Source of the DNA: Hoskinsella mucinilytica
Lineage (GTDB): Bacteria > Bacillota_I > Bacilli_A > Erysipelotrichales > Erysipelotrichaceae
Assembly (NCBI RefSeq): GCF_045223415.1
Contig: NZ_JBEQZJ010000024.1
Span: forward strand, 3,227 to 67,226
DNA length: 64,000 nucleotides
Reading direction: 5' to 3'
A program made the position numbers and the translations under genes. The first letter of the stretch is position 1, and each line of letters starts with the position of its first letter. The notes beneath the pieces were generated by a model, which did no database searches, was not told the DNA's origin, and saw only the letters and a list, made by a program, of their open reading frames with translations. Of this stretch, positions 50,257-60,307 are shown one piece after another.

Positions 50257-51444
50257 TTAAGTATTACATTGAATTTCATCCCAATTTTCAGTATCATTTG
50301 CTCCTATCAACCAATTCATTGCGTAATGATGTTCTTGTACAACACCATCATCTATGCCATCTAACTCAATATGATGTATTCTGGCTTCTACACAAGACCA
50401 ATGATAATATAATACTCTGGTATGCATGTCCAACAGCTCTTCTTCACTTTTAAGTTTCGCTAGCTTACACATCTCTTCAAGCGAAGGAAACGAGCGAATC
50501 GTTTGTGCCATACTACTAACATCGCATAACTCATCATAATCATTTAGCTCATATAGTCCCAAAGCCCAAAGCAATACAGCACAACATTCATAACGCCAGG
50601 AAAACTGTACACTGATGGTTTCCTCTATTTCTTCCATCTTTACATAAGACGTTTCTTGTTCACTTAAATAATCATGACATCCAAAAATATCATCAATTGC
50701 TTGAAATTCACGTAAACCGATATCACGACTTCCCCCTTCCATTAAGGTTCCCTCAGCACAAACAGCACAAGCAAACACTGCAATGGCTCGCTTTACGATA
50801 TCTTCTTTGGAAGGTATATGAAGACTTTGTTTTGTCATCTGCGTAGACATGATATGCGAAATCGTAGGATAGCCTTTATCCTTTAATTCTTTTGTCACTC
50901 GCTCAAAACGATCATGATCTTCTTTCTCAAAAGTTGGCTCTTTCCTTAGGATATCCTGATATCCAATAGGTCGAAATGCATCTACTTCACTTGTTCCATC
51001 TATTGATAACAGCAATTCACCTTTAGGTGTATAAAGCGACATATCAGGATAAAGCAGAATAGAAGCACTATCTTGGGCAACTGCATAAATTCTTCCAATG
51101 ATGGCATTGGTACGATCTTCTTGTTCATCTAATGTAAATTCAATTCCACTAATGCAAGTAAACATGGAAATTTGAAGAAGGACCTGTTCTAATACTTCCT
51201 GTCGTTCACAAGGAGCTTGCGCAAAATAATTTCTCATTCCTGCTACCTGTTGTTTCACATCGGTTGCGTCTACCATTTGATGTAGTTGAACCTTGGTCTC
51301 ATCAAATAACGTGATGATAAGAGAATCTTGTGCTTCTTCCATATGGATACTGATATCCTCAAAATGTTTTTTCATTGCATTGGAAATAATATGGTGATCT
51401 TTGATGAGCGTATATAAAGTAATATTTGCTTTTTGTAGTTCCAT
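50257..51444 (-). CDS. DUF4272-containing protein
   Basis: A 395-aa soluble protein. The C-terminal ~200 residues match DUF4272 by eye: SKEDIVKRAIAVFACAVCAEGTLMEGG, then FSWRYECCAVLLWALGLYELNDYDELCDV and YYHWSCVEARIHHIELDGIDDGVVQEHHYAMNWLIGAND. The N-terminal ~180 residues are not recognised. The function of this family is unknown. It lies just upstream of the rtcB leader promoter in the same direction. Confidence 0.75.
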   Translation of the reverse strand: MELQKANITLYTLIKDHHIISNAMKKHFEDISIHMEEAQDSLIITLFDETKVQLHQMVDATDVKQQVAGMRNYFAQAPCERQEVLEQVLLQISMFTCISGIEFTLDEQEDRTNAIIGRIYAVAQDSASILLYPDMSLYTPKGELLLSIDGTSEVDAFRPIGYQDILRKEPTFEKEDHDRFERVTKELKDKGYPTISHIMSTQMTKQSLHIPSKEDIVKRAIAVFACAVCAEGTLMEGGSRDIGLREFQAIDDIFGCHDYLSEQETSYVKMEEIEETISVQFSWRYECCAVLLWALGLYELNDYDELCDVSSMAQTIRSFPSLEEMCKLAKLKSEEELLDMHTRVLYYHWSCVEARIHHIELDGIDDGVVQEHHYAMNWLIGANDTENWDEIQCNT

Positions 51445-51563
51445 TATTTCCCTCCATTCTTTATATCCAGTATATCATGGCTCCTTTTTTCTTCAAAGAA
51501 ATCTTTTGATTAAACCTTATATTTTTATCGCAATCATACAAACTAAAAAAAAGTTAAAATTTC

Positions 51564-51602
51564 GTGAAATAAATCACAATTTGTCGAATTTTATAGTATA
51601 AT
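51564..51602 (+). promoter_or_regulatory. Promoter region of the iron alcohol dehydrogenase with a GTGA/TCAC dyad
   Basis: GTGA-6 nt-TCAC (51564-51577) precedes TATAAT at 51597. The dyad is reminiscent of Rex (redox) operators but is not a full match. Confidence 0.4.
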
Positions 51603-51646
51603 AGAAAACGTAAGAGGTTACAAGCCTATAAGGAGGACAAAAGAAT

Positions 51647-52864
51647 ATGCAAAGATTTACGTTACCTAGAGATTTATACCATGGAGAAAATGCTTTAGAA
51701 GCCTTAAAAACATTAGAAGGAAAGAAAGCTATCGTATGTGTCGGTGGTGGTTCAATGAAGCGTTTTGGTTTCCTTGATAAAGTTCTTGCCTATCTAAAAG
51801 AAGCTGGTATGGAAACGACATTATTTGAAGGTATTGAACCTGATCCATCTGTAGATACGGTTATGAAAGGTGCTGCTGTTATGGCTGAATTTGAGCCAGA
51901 CTGGATCGTTGCAATCGGTGGAGGGTCTCCGATTGATGCAGCCAAAGCAATGTGGATCAAATATGAATATCCTGAATTGACATTTGAAGATATGTGTAAA
52001 GTATTCGGTATTCCGAAATTACGTAACAAAGCTAAATTCTGTGCAATTTCTTCCACAAGCGGAACAGCTACAGAAGTAACTGCATTCTCTATTATTACCG
52101 ATTATGAAAAAGGAATCAAATATCCGATCGCCGATTTTGAAATCACACCGGATATTGCGATTGTAGATCCTGAATTAGCTGAAACAATGCCAATCAAACT
52201 AGTTGCTCATACCGGAATGGATGCTATGACACATGCCATTGAAGCTTATGTTTCTACTGCAAATAGTCCTTATGCAGACGCTTTGGCAATTCATGCAATT
52301 GAATTGATTCAAGACAATCTTGTGAAATCATATCAATTAGATATGAATAGTCGTCATGTGATGCATGATGCACAATGTCTAGCTGGTCAAGCATTCTCTA
52401 ATGCATTATTGGGTATTGTACATTCTATGGCACATAAAACAGGTGCAATCTTTGAAGATCAAGGTGCACATATCATCCATGGTGCAGCCAATGCAATGTA
52501 TCTTCCTAAAGTAATCGCATTCAATGCAAAAGACGAAATTGCGAAAAAACGCTATGGCGTCATCGCTGATTATATGCATTTAGGTGGCAATAATGATGAT
52601 GAAAAGGTGGCATTGTTAATTGCATATTTACGTAAGATGAACGATGACTTAAACATCCCTCATTGTATTGCACATTATGGTGCTGATGGATTACCTGCTG
52701 AAACAGGATTTGTCCCTGAAGAAGTATTCTTGGAAAGAGTTGAAGATATTGCGGCAAATGCTATTTTAGATGCTTGTACAGGTAGCAATCCTCGTCAACC
52801 ATCTCAAGAAGAAATGGTGAAATTATTGAAATGTTGCTACTATGATACAGAAGTAGATTTCTAA
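51647..52864 (+). CDS. Iron-containing alcohol dehydrogenase
   Basis: A 405-aa group III dehydrogenase. NAD(P)-binding residues are in AIGGGSPIDAAKAMWI. Metal ligands lie in LVAHTGMDAMTHAIEAYVS (Asp, His) and GIVHSMAHKTGAIFEDQGAHIIHGAANA (two His). It reduces aldehydes to alcohols, e.g. acetaldehyde to ethanol. AGGAGGACAAAAGAAT precedes the ATG. It converges on the 2-aminoethylphosphonate operon, whose final product is acetaldehyde, so it could remove that product. A terminator follows. Confidence 0.88.
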   Translation: MQRFTLPRDLYHGENALEALKTLEGKKAIVCVGGGSMKRFGFLDKVLAYLKEAGMETTLFEGIEPDPSVDTVMKGAAVMAEFEPDWIVAIGGGSPIDAAKAMWIKYEYPELTFEDMCKVFGIPKLRNKAKFCAISSTSGTATEVTAFSIITDYEKGIKYPIADFEITPDIAIVDPELAETMPIKLVAHTGMDAMTHAIEAYVSTANSPYADALAIHAIELIQDNLVKSYQLDMNSRHVMHDAQCLAGQAFSNALLGIVHSMAHKTGAIFEDQGAHIIHGAANAMYLPKVIAFNAKDEIAKKRYGVIADYMHLGGNNDDEKVALLIAYLRKMNDDLNIPHCIAHYGADGLPAETGFVPEEVFLERVEDIAANAILDACTGSNPRQPSQEEMVKLLKCCYYDTEVDF

Positions 52865-52874
52865 ATTTTATAAT

Positions 52875-52911
52875 AAAGATATCCGAAAGAGTGAAACGGA
52901 TATCTTTTTTC
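52875..52911 (+). terminator. Intrinsic terminator of the alcohol dehydrogenase gene
   Basis: AAAGATATCCG/CGGATATCTTT stem with an 11-nt loop and a long T run. Confidence 0.85.
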
Positions 52912-52931
52912 TTATATGATGATCTTGATTT

Positions 52932-53705
52932 TTATAAGCGCTTGATCAACGCAGGCAATTCTTTTAGATTTAAAATCACATGATCTGCACCTGCTTCTTT
53001 ATACTGTTTCCTTAAAGTATCTAATAACACAGCCTTTTCTTCCTTGTCCAAAGCCTCATATTCTTCTTGTTTTAAAGCCATTAAAGAGCTTCCTTCTAAC
53101 ACTCCCACACTCATGACACCTGCATGTACACCTTCCTTGATATCAGAAATGGTATCTCCAACCTTTATGACATGATGAACATCACTTACCTGTAAAGCCT
53201 TCATGTTTTCAAATATCATATAAGGATAAGGGCGACCAAAGTTACCCACACTGTTTGGTGTGATCCAAAAATCCGGAGCATATCCGTTTTTCTTTGCCTC
53301 ACGAACGACAATCTCCATCATTTCATCTGTATATCCCGTGGTAGAACCGATTTTAATCTTCATACTTCTTAATTCATCTACAGCATCCATGACAAAAGGT
53401 TTTACATCTACAAATTGATGAAGGATCGCCATAAGTTTTTCTGTAAATAAAGCATGCATTTCATCTACATCTTGATCATTGCTTTCTCTTCCATAAAGCG
53501 TTTTCCATTGTGCCTGTATGGTTGGCATCTGAAGCATCGTTTTGATATGATCCCATTTCAACATACCCATTGGTTTTCTTGTTTCGTCCATAGTAACTTC
53601 AATCCCATATTGTTTAAAAATTTCCATAAATGCCTGTACAGGCGCAAAACAACCGTAATCTACTGTTGTTCCCGCCCAATCAAAAATGACTGCTTCTATT
53701 TTCAT
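52932..53705 (-). CDS. phnX: Phosphonoacetaldehyde hydrolase (phosphonatase)
   Basis: A 257-aa HAD-superfamily enzyme that cleaves phosphonoacetaldehyde to acetaldehyde and phosphate. FDWAGTTVDYG is the nucleophile motif, GMLKWDHIKTML carries the Schiff-base Lys, GSTTGYTDEMM and VKVGDTISDIKEGVHAG follow. The ATG at 53705 overlaps the phnW stop by 4 nt (ATGA). It is the last gene of the operon. Confidence 0.92.
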   Translation of the reverse strand: MKIEAVIFDWAGTTVDYGCFAPVQAFMEIFKQYGIEVTMDETRKPMGMLKWDHIKTMLQMPTIQAQWKTLYGRESNDQDVDEMHALFTEKLMAILHQFVDVKPFVMDAVDELRSMKIKIGSTTGYTDEMMEIVVREAKKNGYAPDFWITPNSVGNFGRPYPYMIFENMKALQVSDVHHVIKVGDTISDIKEGVHAGVMSVGVLEGSSLMALKQEEYEALDKEEKAVLLDTLRKQYKEAGADHVILNLKELPALIKRL

Positions 53706-54811
53706 TTCACACACTCCTGTTCTACACTTTCCATATAATCTTTCATCAATGCTACCAGAAAACGTATATCATCTTCATAAATCTCACCGATCACACCAAT
53801 TCGAAACGTTTCCTTATCTGTTAATTTACCCGGATAGATTGCATAACCACGTTCTTTTATATATTGATACATGCGGGAAAAATCAAATACCTTACCTTTT
53901 GGATATAAGAAGGTCGCAATGATCGGTCCCTGATATGCTTTATCTATATATAATTGAAATCCTAATTTTTCAAATTCTTCGACTAATACATCCATATTAT
54001 GTTGATATCGTTGATGTCTAGCAACAATACCACCTTCTTCTTTTAACTCTTCCATTGCTTTTGCGAATGCCAATACGACATGCGTCGGAGAGGTATAGCG
54101 CCATTTCCCATCCTTTTCCATGGTCTCCCATTGATCATAAAGATCTAAGGATAAGGTTCTGGCATTTCCTTTTGCTTTCATCAGTTCTGCTCGTTTTGCG
54201 ATAATGAAAGAGAAACCAGGAACACCTTGGATACATTTGTTCGCACTGCTGATGAGGAAATCAATATGCCATTCTTGCATTGGAATATCAACTCCACCAA
54301 AACTAGACATTGCGTCTACGATAAAGTTCAATCCATGTGCATACGCCAATTCTCCTATTGTTTTGATATCATTTAAAATACCACTCGTTGTTTCACTATG
54401 AATCATTGCGATATGTGTTATTTCAGGATGCTTTTTTATTGCCATCCTTGCCTTTTCCACATCCGGTATTTTATCATAGTCCTGTTTGATTTCAATATAA
54501 CGAATGTTTTGTGCCTTGCACATATTCGCAATACGTTCTCCATAAGCACCATTGCTTAACACCAATAAGCATCCATCTTTTGGTATTACTGAACTGATCA
54601 CGCATTCTACACCAAAGGTACCTGATCCTTGCATTAAAACGCTAGTGTACTCAGTATCATCCACATGTGCTAATGAAAGTAACTCTTTTCTGATGTTTTG
54701 TGTAATCTGTTTATAATCATCATCCCATGTACAATGATCAAATAACATTTCTTTCTTGACGGTATCTGAAGTCGTTAATGGTCCGGGGGTTAATAACTTA
54801 TATGTTTTCAT
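53702..54811 (-). CDS. phnW: 2-aminoethylphosphonate--pyruvate transaminase
   Basis: A 369-aa PLP-dependent class V aminotransferase that makes phosphonoacetaldehyde and alanine from 2-aminoethylphosphonate and pyruvate. KLLTPGPLTTSDTVKKEM, GSGTFGVECVISSVIPKDG, the PLP-binding Lys in ISSANKCIQGVPGFSF and SPTHVVLAF are family motifs. The ATG at 54811 follows GAGGAAACATC. It overlaps phnX and is 38 nt downstream of the transporter gene. Confidence 0.92.
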   Translation of the reverse strand: MKTYKLLTPGPLTTSDTVKKEMLFDHCTWDDDYKQITQNIRKELLSLAHVDDTEYTSVLMQGSGTFGVECVISSVIPKDGCLLVLSNGAYGERIANMCKAQNIRYIEIKQDYDKIPDVEKARMAIKKHPEITHIAMIHSETTSGILNDIKTIGELAYAHGLNFIVDAMSSFGGVDIPMQEWHIDFLISSANKCIQGVPGFSFIIAKRAELMKAKGNARTLSLDLYDQWETMEKDGKWRYTSPTHVVLAFAKAMEELKEEGGIVARHQRYQHNMDVLVEEFEKLGFQLYIDKAYQGPIIATFLYPKGKVFDFSRMYQYIKERGYAIYPGKLTDKETFRIGVIGEIYEDDIRFLVALMKDYMESVEQECVK

Positions 54812-54849
54812 TTGATGTTTCCTCTTTTCTTTCTTATCAAATTTATAAT

Positions 54850-57450
54850 CTAATTGAAACAGCAATCAAAGAACGCTTGATGTTCTTTCAATAATTCTAC
54901 ACTTAGGGGTTGGGAATATATGGTTGGATAACTGCTTTGATGATCTATTGGTAATTGCTCCTTATCATACAAGATGACAGGATAGGTTTCCAATAATTCT
55001 TCTCGTGCATAGGTAATGATGCATTCTGCCATTTCCATCGTTTCCTTTAAAGAATCTTCTTTCTTTATGATAGAAAGTGATTCTGTTAGGATCATATTTC
55101 CTTCTAATGGATCTATGACCTTTATAGGAAGTCCTTTTTCTTCGTCTGCGACAGCTTGATGACGTAGTCCAAAAGCAATTCCTACTTCACCTGATCGAAC
55201 CTTTTTGATCGGTCCCGATCCACTCGCTTCTAAATGAGGGCCTACATTCTTTAAAAGTTTTGTTAGAATATCAGCTCCCTCTTCCTCTCCATAAGCATCA
55301 AGAATTGCTTGTACCAATAGCCAACCGGTACTGCTTGCGTTAATATCCGGAATGGATACATATCCTTCATACATCTCTTTTGTTAGATCTTTGATCGAAG
55401 TAGGGATCGGTAAATGGTTTTCTTCCATCACCTTGGTATTGATGATCAATGCACCTTCTAAAGCAGTGATCGGTAAGCGATGATCCGGTGTTGTTTCTAT
55501 AGGATCAGATGATATACTGAGTTTTTCAAACATATCATTTGATTGCGCAGCACTATCTAAATAATAAGAGCTCATCGTAACGATATCCGCCTCTAGATCC
55601 ACTCCTTCAGCCATAAGCTTTCCACCTAGCTCACTGGTCCCAAAGGATTGTAATACATATTGTCCCTCATATCCATGCTCATTTAAGGCATGTTGCATCG
55701 CCGACAAAGCCTCTTCATCCCCATTTGAATAGATAATTACCTGTTTCTTTGTACTTCCATAAACAAATGTCGGTACAAGGATCAACAACACTAAGGAAGC
55801 TACCACTGTTCTTTGTATCCATATATGACTACGTTTTTCACTTTTTTTCGTTAGCATATAGGTGATTCCTTTGACCAGTAAATTGGTAAATAGGATGAGA
55901 AGAGATAGTACAAAGATTTCATCGAATTTAGCGAAGTGTTGTAGTTCTTTTATTTTAGTGGTTAATACTGCTGTTTTAGCTCCTACGATAAAGATCAAAG
56001 CACTAATGGTCACCATTGCATTTACAAAGTAATAGCAAAACATTTCCATCAATGTGCTTTTAGAATTTGGCACAACAACTCTTCGTATCGTTTGAAGCCA
56101 AGTATCTCCCATCAACATTGCTGTCGTTTCATAACCGGCATTCATCTTCCCCAAAGCATTTTTTGCCATAACATAAGGAGTGGAAAAGAAATGAATGATG
56201 TTACAAATAATGATGATGAAAAAGGTATTCTGTAATGAAGTGCCACGAAAACTCAGAAGAAAGGCAATACCAAGAACCATACCGGGAATGGTATTCGATA
56301 TACTACTAATCGCATCCATGCTTTTTTTCGCAAAGGTCGATAATCTACTACGCATGGTCACAAGAGCAGCTCCATAAGCAATCAGGGTTCCTGCCAATGC
56401 GGAAAGTATCGCAACCAACAAAGAATTTCGATACACACCAAGCAAATTTCCGGATGTTAACGTATCTGTTACATGCTTTAGGGTAAAGCGAATATCATAA
56501 GGCCATTCTTTTATGAAAGGCAGAAGAAAGATGACTGCAAATAGGAGAAGAATCAACATCATGATCAAGGTAGCAATACATGCACAAATACGATCATGCA
56601 AAGGATTCTTAGGTAATTCCACTGTGGTATTCTTATTGTATTTGATATGATAGCGATCAAGATACCCTAAGACCACAATGCTCAAAATACTTGGTAGTAG
56701 CATCATCATTGCAATGACTGCACCTTGTTGAAAATCAGGTACTGCACCTAACATGTGATTGTATAGATCAGTTGCGACAACATGATATTCTCCACCAACC
56801 GCAGCCGGAATACCAAAATCAGTAAAACATAGAAAGAAAGCTTGTATCATTGCCGCCGCAAGAGTTGGTATCATAGGCGCAAGCACTGTCATCCAAAATC
56901 GCTTTCCTGTGGAATCGTTCATTAGTTTGGAAACCACGATGAATTTTTTATCAATAAAGTTCATCGTATTGTTTACCAGTAAGAAAGCAATCGGCATTGT
57001 ATATATGACATATCCTATCAATAGCCCGCTAAACCCATAGATTTCAAAGGGTTGTATACCCAATAGTTTGCTAAGTATGCCCTGTTTTCCAAAGGTATAG
57101 ATGATCGCAAAGCCATAAGTGATCGTTGGTAATAACATCGGTAACGTCGCAATCGTATGAATCAGCTTTTTCCATCTTCGAGCAAGATTGGTGTAATGAA
57201 TCGTATAAGCCAATAAAAAGGCAAGTAGTACCGTAATCATGGAACTGACACCTGATACCAAAAAGCTGTTTTTAAAGGACTCCCAAAAGCTAACATCCTG
57301 AAACAATTGGACATAATTTGTTAAAGATAACCCATCACCTTGTTGGAAAGACTGATAAAGAAGAAGAGCAGCCGGTGTGAATAGAAATACCAGAAACAAT
57401 AACGTTAAAGCCAAGTAAATACTTTTCAATTCTAACTGTTTTTTATGCAT
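54850..57450 (-). CDS. Fused permease-permease-substrate-binding protein of a 2-aminoethylphosphonate ABC transporter
   Basis: An 866-aa protein made of three parts. Residues ~1-285 and ~295-555 are two ABC permease modules, each with 6 TM helices and an EAA-like loop (MNDSTGKRFWMTVLAPMIP; LMGDTWLQTIRRVVVPNS). A final TM at ~565-585 (VVASLVLLILVPTFVYG) tethers a class-I substrate-binding domain (~590-866; VIIYSNGDEEALSAMQHAL, DLEADIVTMSSYY, SSTGWLLVQAILDAYG). A covalent binding protein-permease dimer is uncommon. It lies between the ATPase and phnW and overlaps the ATPase by 8 nt (ATGCATAA). Confidence 0.88.
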   Translation of the reverse strand: MHKKQLELKSIYLALTLLFLVFLFTPAALLLYQSFQQGDGLSLTNYVQLFQDVSFWESFKNSFLVSGVSSMITVLLAFLLAYTIHYTNLARRWKKLIHTIATLPMLLPTITYGFAIIYTFGKQGILSKLLGIQPFEIYGFSGLLIGYVIYTMPIAFLLVNNTMNFIDKKFIVVSKLMNDSTGKRFWMTVLAPMIPTLAAAMIQAFFLCFTDFGIPAAVGGEYHVVATDLYNHMLGAVPDFQQGAVIAMMMLLPSILSIVVLGYLDRYHIKYNKNTTVELPKNPLHDRICACIATLIMMLILLLFAVIFLLPFIKEWPYDIRFTLKHVTDTLTSGNLLGVYRNSLLVAILSALAGTLIAYGAALVTMRSRLSTFAKKSMDAISSISNTIPGMVLGIAFLLSFRGTSLQNTFFIIIICNIIHFFSTPYVMAKNALGKMNAGYETTAMLMGDTWLQTIRRVVVPNSKSTLMEMFCYYFVNAMVTISALIFIVGAKTAVLTTKIKELQHFAKFDEIFVLSLLILFTNLLVKGITYMLTKKSEKRSHIWIQRTVVASLVLLILVPTFVYGSTKKQVIIYSNGDEEALSAMQHALNEHGYEGQYVLQSFGTSELGGKLMAEGVDLEADIVTMSSYYLDSAAQSNDMFEKLSISSDPIETTPDHRLPITALEGALIINTKVMEENHLPIPTSIKDLTKEMYEGYVSIPDINASSTGWLLVQAILDAYGEEEGADILTKLLKNVGPHLEASGSGPIKKVRSGEVGIAFGLRHQAVADEEKGLPIKVIDPLEGNMILTESLSIIKKEDSLKETMEMAECIITYAREELLETYPVILYDKEQLPIDHQSSYPTIYSQPLSVELLKEHQAFFDCCFN

Positions 57451-58195
57451 GGCTTGTCCCAAATAACGTATAAATATTATGACGCTTGATCTCTAATTGA
57501 TTTAAGATGAACTCTTTCACAAAATTGTTTTCCGGATGGTGAATGATATCATTTGGTTGGGCATATTGTGATATATTGCCATCTTTCATAATGAGCACTC
57601 GATCACTTAAGGTTAATGCTTCCTCTGGATCATGAGTAACGATGATCGTTGTCAGGTGATATTCTTTCGCAATCGTTTTGATTTTCTCCTTAATGGATTC
57701 CTTAATAACTCCATCTAATGCACTTAAAGGTTCATCTAATAAAAGAATTTTCGGTTTCATTACCATGGTTCTTGCCAAAGCAACACGTTGTTTTTGACCA
57801 CCGGATAATTGATCGATCGATTTATGCAAATGATCTTTTAATCCAAGTAATTCAATAAACTCTTGCACCTCTTCCTCATTTGATATCCCCGGTTTGTTTT
57901 TTAACCCATAAATGATATTCTGATAAGCATTAAGATTAGGAAATAATGCATAATCTTGAAATACAATATTAAACCCTCTTTCCTCCATGGATACCTTTGT
58001 AATATCTTTTCCATTGTAAATAAGTTTTCCACCATCGATTTCGACAATTCCCAAAATACAATTTAATAAGGTCGTTTTACCACTGCCACTTGGTCCTAAA
58101 ATAGATACAATTTCCCCATCATCAATATCTAATGAGATTTTATTTAGAATCGTTGTACTGCCATATACCTTTTTTAACTGTTCAATTTTTAACAT
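57443..58195 (-). CDS. 2-aminoethylphosphonate ABC transporter ATP-binding protein
   Basis: A 250-aa ATPase with Walker A GPSGSGKTT, Q-loop IVFQDYALF, signature LSGGQKQRV, Walker B ILLLDEPLSALD and switch His in VTHDPEE. It is of the polyamine/phosphonate importer type. The ATG at 58195 follows GAGGAG at 8 nt. First gene of the four-gene unit ATPase, fused permease/binding protein, phnW, phnX, which imports and degrades 2-aminoethylphosphonate for C, N and phosphate. Confidence 0.88.
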   Translation of the reverse strand: MLKIEQLKKVYGSTTILNKISLDIDDGEIVSILGPSGSGKTTLLNCILGIVEIDGGKLIYNGKDITKVSMEERGFNIVFQDYALFPNLNAYQNIIYGLKNKPGISNEEEVQEFIELLGLKDHLHKSIDQLSGGQKQRVALARTMVMKPKILLLDEPLSALDGVIKESIKEKIKTIAKEYHLTTIIVTHDPEEALTLSDRVLIMKDGNISQYAQPNDIIHHPENNFVKEFILNQLEIKRHNIYTLFGTSHA

Positions 58196-58353
58196 ATTGA
58201 CCACTCCTCTTTTGTTTCGCAAGTCTATTATAAGTAATCAAAATTCAGTTTCAAGGCTTTTAAATGATCGTTAACATCCCCTTTACATACTCTTAACAAA
58301 GCCCTTTTTTCTTTTTTTTATCAAAATCTTGATACAATGTTCATCTTTGTACG

Positions 58354-58392
58354 AAAAAAAAGATATGGTTTACATTCAGTAAACAATATCTT
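58354..58392 (-). terminator. Intrinsic terminator of the TraX-like gene
   Basis: AAGATAT.GTTTAC/GTAAAC.ATATCTT stem and a long T run on the minus strand. The rest of 58196-58488 shows no gene. Confidence 0.75.
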
Positions 58393-58488
58393 CATTTTCT
58401 GTTCATATTTTAAATGATCATCTTCTTTTGTGAATGTAATCGTAGCATCTCTACAAAAATCAATTATGAAGAAATCATGAATTCATTT

Positions 58489-59295
58489 TTACATGAGTAA
58501 AGCATAGATTCCAACAAGAATACTCATATGTAAAGGATAGAATACATAAAAGAAATAAGTCTTGAATTTGCTGTGGTTTCCTCGCTCACCTTGATATCGA
58601 TTTAAAATCAAAAGACTACATAGCGAATACAATACGACCATGCTATAAGCAAGAAACATGATCCACGAAAAGCCGTAAAGAACGATATCAGCAAGTAAAA
58701 GGAACACACCATATTGTAATAATATCCCAATTCCAAGTGCTAATAATTGATGCTTTTTTTCTTTACATACAAAACACATAAAGATATCCATAACACCGAA
58801 AAAGCCATAATCTGTACCTAGTGTATTCGCAAGGATAGCCAACAGCAGAGCACATCCAAATCCTAAAACTTTTTGATTTCTTTTTTCAAGTTCATCATAG
58901 ATGAAACAAGACAATGCTCCTAACAGCATGGTAACCAATACATTCGTAAATCCTAAAGAAAGATGTAGCGCTTCTCTTTCCATCCCTTGTATCATGAATT
59001 GAAAAGGTACTTCCGATAGCAAAGCAAACAAAAAAAGATTTCTTAAATATCGCACACGATGTTTTGTATATCGACATGATTGTGCACAAAGATAAGCCAA
59101 AATAAAGAAAGTCATACAGGAAAAGCCTGTCCCTATCAACAAGATTCCATAACTAAGCTCATCACTGAAACCATAGGTTGCAGACATCCATGTCATGAGG
59201 AAAGGCATCATGAATTTCGCCACATGATCCCATAGCATCAAGATTGCTGTTAACCACTTTAGTTGCATTGCTGTTACTGTCTTTTTAGGTTTCAT
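58489..59295 (-). CDS. TraX-like membrane protein
   Basis: A 268-aa membrane protein with about eight TM helices and the TraX-family N-terminus (AMQLKWLTAILMLWDHV, with the conserved Asp-His). TraX acetylates F pilin; many chromosomal relatives in Bacillota have no pilus and are probably acyltransferase-like. The ATG at 59295 is preceded by GGTGATG; the frame extends upstream into the COG0523 gene. Function unknown. Confidence 0.75.
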   Translation of the reverse strand: MKPKKTVTAMQLKWLTAILMLWDHVAKFMMPFLMTWMSATYGFSDELSYGILLIGTGFSCMTFFILAYLCAQSCRYTKHRVRYLRNLFLFALLSEVPFQFMIQGMEREALHLSLGFTNVLVTMLLGALSCFIYDELEKRNQKVLGFGCALLLAILANTLGTDYGFFGVMDIFMCFVCKEKKHQLLALGIGILLQYGVFLLLADIVLYGFSWIMFLAYSMVVLYSLCSLLILNRYQGERGNHSKFKTYFFYVFYPLHMSILVGIYALLM

Positions 59296-59353
59296 TTCAT
59301 CACCGACTATAGTATAACATAAGAAAAGAAATGCATCTTGCATTTCCTTTCTT

Positions 59354-60298
59354 TTATGTAAAATATACGAGCTCATCCTCTAAAGGTTCCGCTTGTGATA
59401 TATGACGAGCATATAATATAGGTACATCTCCTTGATACTCTTCATCATATTCAATTTTGATTTTAGCCTCTACTTCCACCCATTCTTTTGGTAGTAATTG
59501 ACTTGCATCTTGATAATGACACAGTAATCCAATCAAAGAAGTATCATCAGCACAACATACCATTGCGAATCGTCCAAGTACAAACGCTTTCGGTATATCA
59601 TCCACATAATTGGAAATCACTTTTCCTTTTAATGTAATGATCTTTCCATCATATTTTGCAGGATGTTCTAATGCATCCATATACCATAAACCATAATCAT
59701 CATCTTGAATATGGATATGATCACTTTGTACATCAAATGGTAGTTCATCGTCTTGTAAATTATTGATGGTTCCATCTTTTGATTCATATATGATTTGTGC
59801 TGACTTGTTGATCGCTTTGATATTATTTCTTAAATAGAGCTTTTTCGTTGATTCATCACAACGATTGAATATAATGGTTTCACTATGAACCAGTTGTTCA
59901 TAAATCATGGAACGCATGTTATTGATGTAGGACGCAAAAGTAGATGCATCTACTGTAGATAAGATTTGAACCAATAGCCAATCAAAAGGCATTTCTTCAT
60001 CAAGAAACTTGGTAAAGTTCCATGTACCATTAAATTCGATCATTACACGATCGGGTTCTATAAGACTATCGCATTTTTTCATAAAAGCATAAGTAAGATC
60101 ACTTTCTTTTTCTACAGTTACAATTGCGGCATTCACCTTTTTCAAGAAGGCATCATCATACTCTTCCATTCCTTCTTCACAAACCAAGAGTAAGGTTTTC
60201 TCATTGGCGGTAAAACCGGGATCCATTAACGTATCTTTGATCAAGGAAGTCTTTCCGCTTTCTAAAAATCCCGTAAATACATACACAGGTACTGTCAT
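59354..60298 (-). CDS. COG0523-like GTPase lacking CxCC, with a TIGR03943-like C-terminus
   Basis: A 314-aa protein. The N-terminal Walker A is GFLESGKTS and is followed by LLLVCEEGMEEYDD, where family members normally carry ENEFGE and the GCxCC metal motif; CxCC is absent. The C-terminal ~110 residues (KYDGKIITLKGKVISNYVDDIPKAFVLGRFAMVCCADDTSLIGLLCHY) resemble the periplasmic/cytosolic domain of the YcgQ/TIGR03943 family. It is 9 nt after the second COG0523 gene and thus probably translated as a pair. A role in metal (zinc) allocation is inferred from the family. Confidence 0.78.
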   Translation of the reverse strand: MTVPVYVFTGFLESGKTSLIKDTLMDPGFTANEKTLLLVCEEGMEEYDDAFLKKVNAAIVTVEKESDLTYAFMKKCDSLIEPDRVMIEFNGTWNFTKFLDEEMPFDWLLVQILSTVDASTFASYINNMRSMIYEQLVHSETIIFNRCDESTKKLYLRNNIKAINKSAQIIYESKDGTINNLQDDELPFDVQSDHIHIQDDDYGLWYMDALEHPAKYDGKIITLKGKVISNYVDDIPKAFVLGRFAMVCCADDTSLIGLLCHYQDASQLLPKEWVEVEAKIKIEYDEEYQGDVPILYARHISQAEPLEDELVYFT

Positions 60299-60307
60299 AG
60301 ATTCCTC

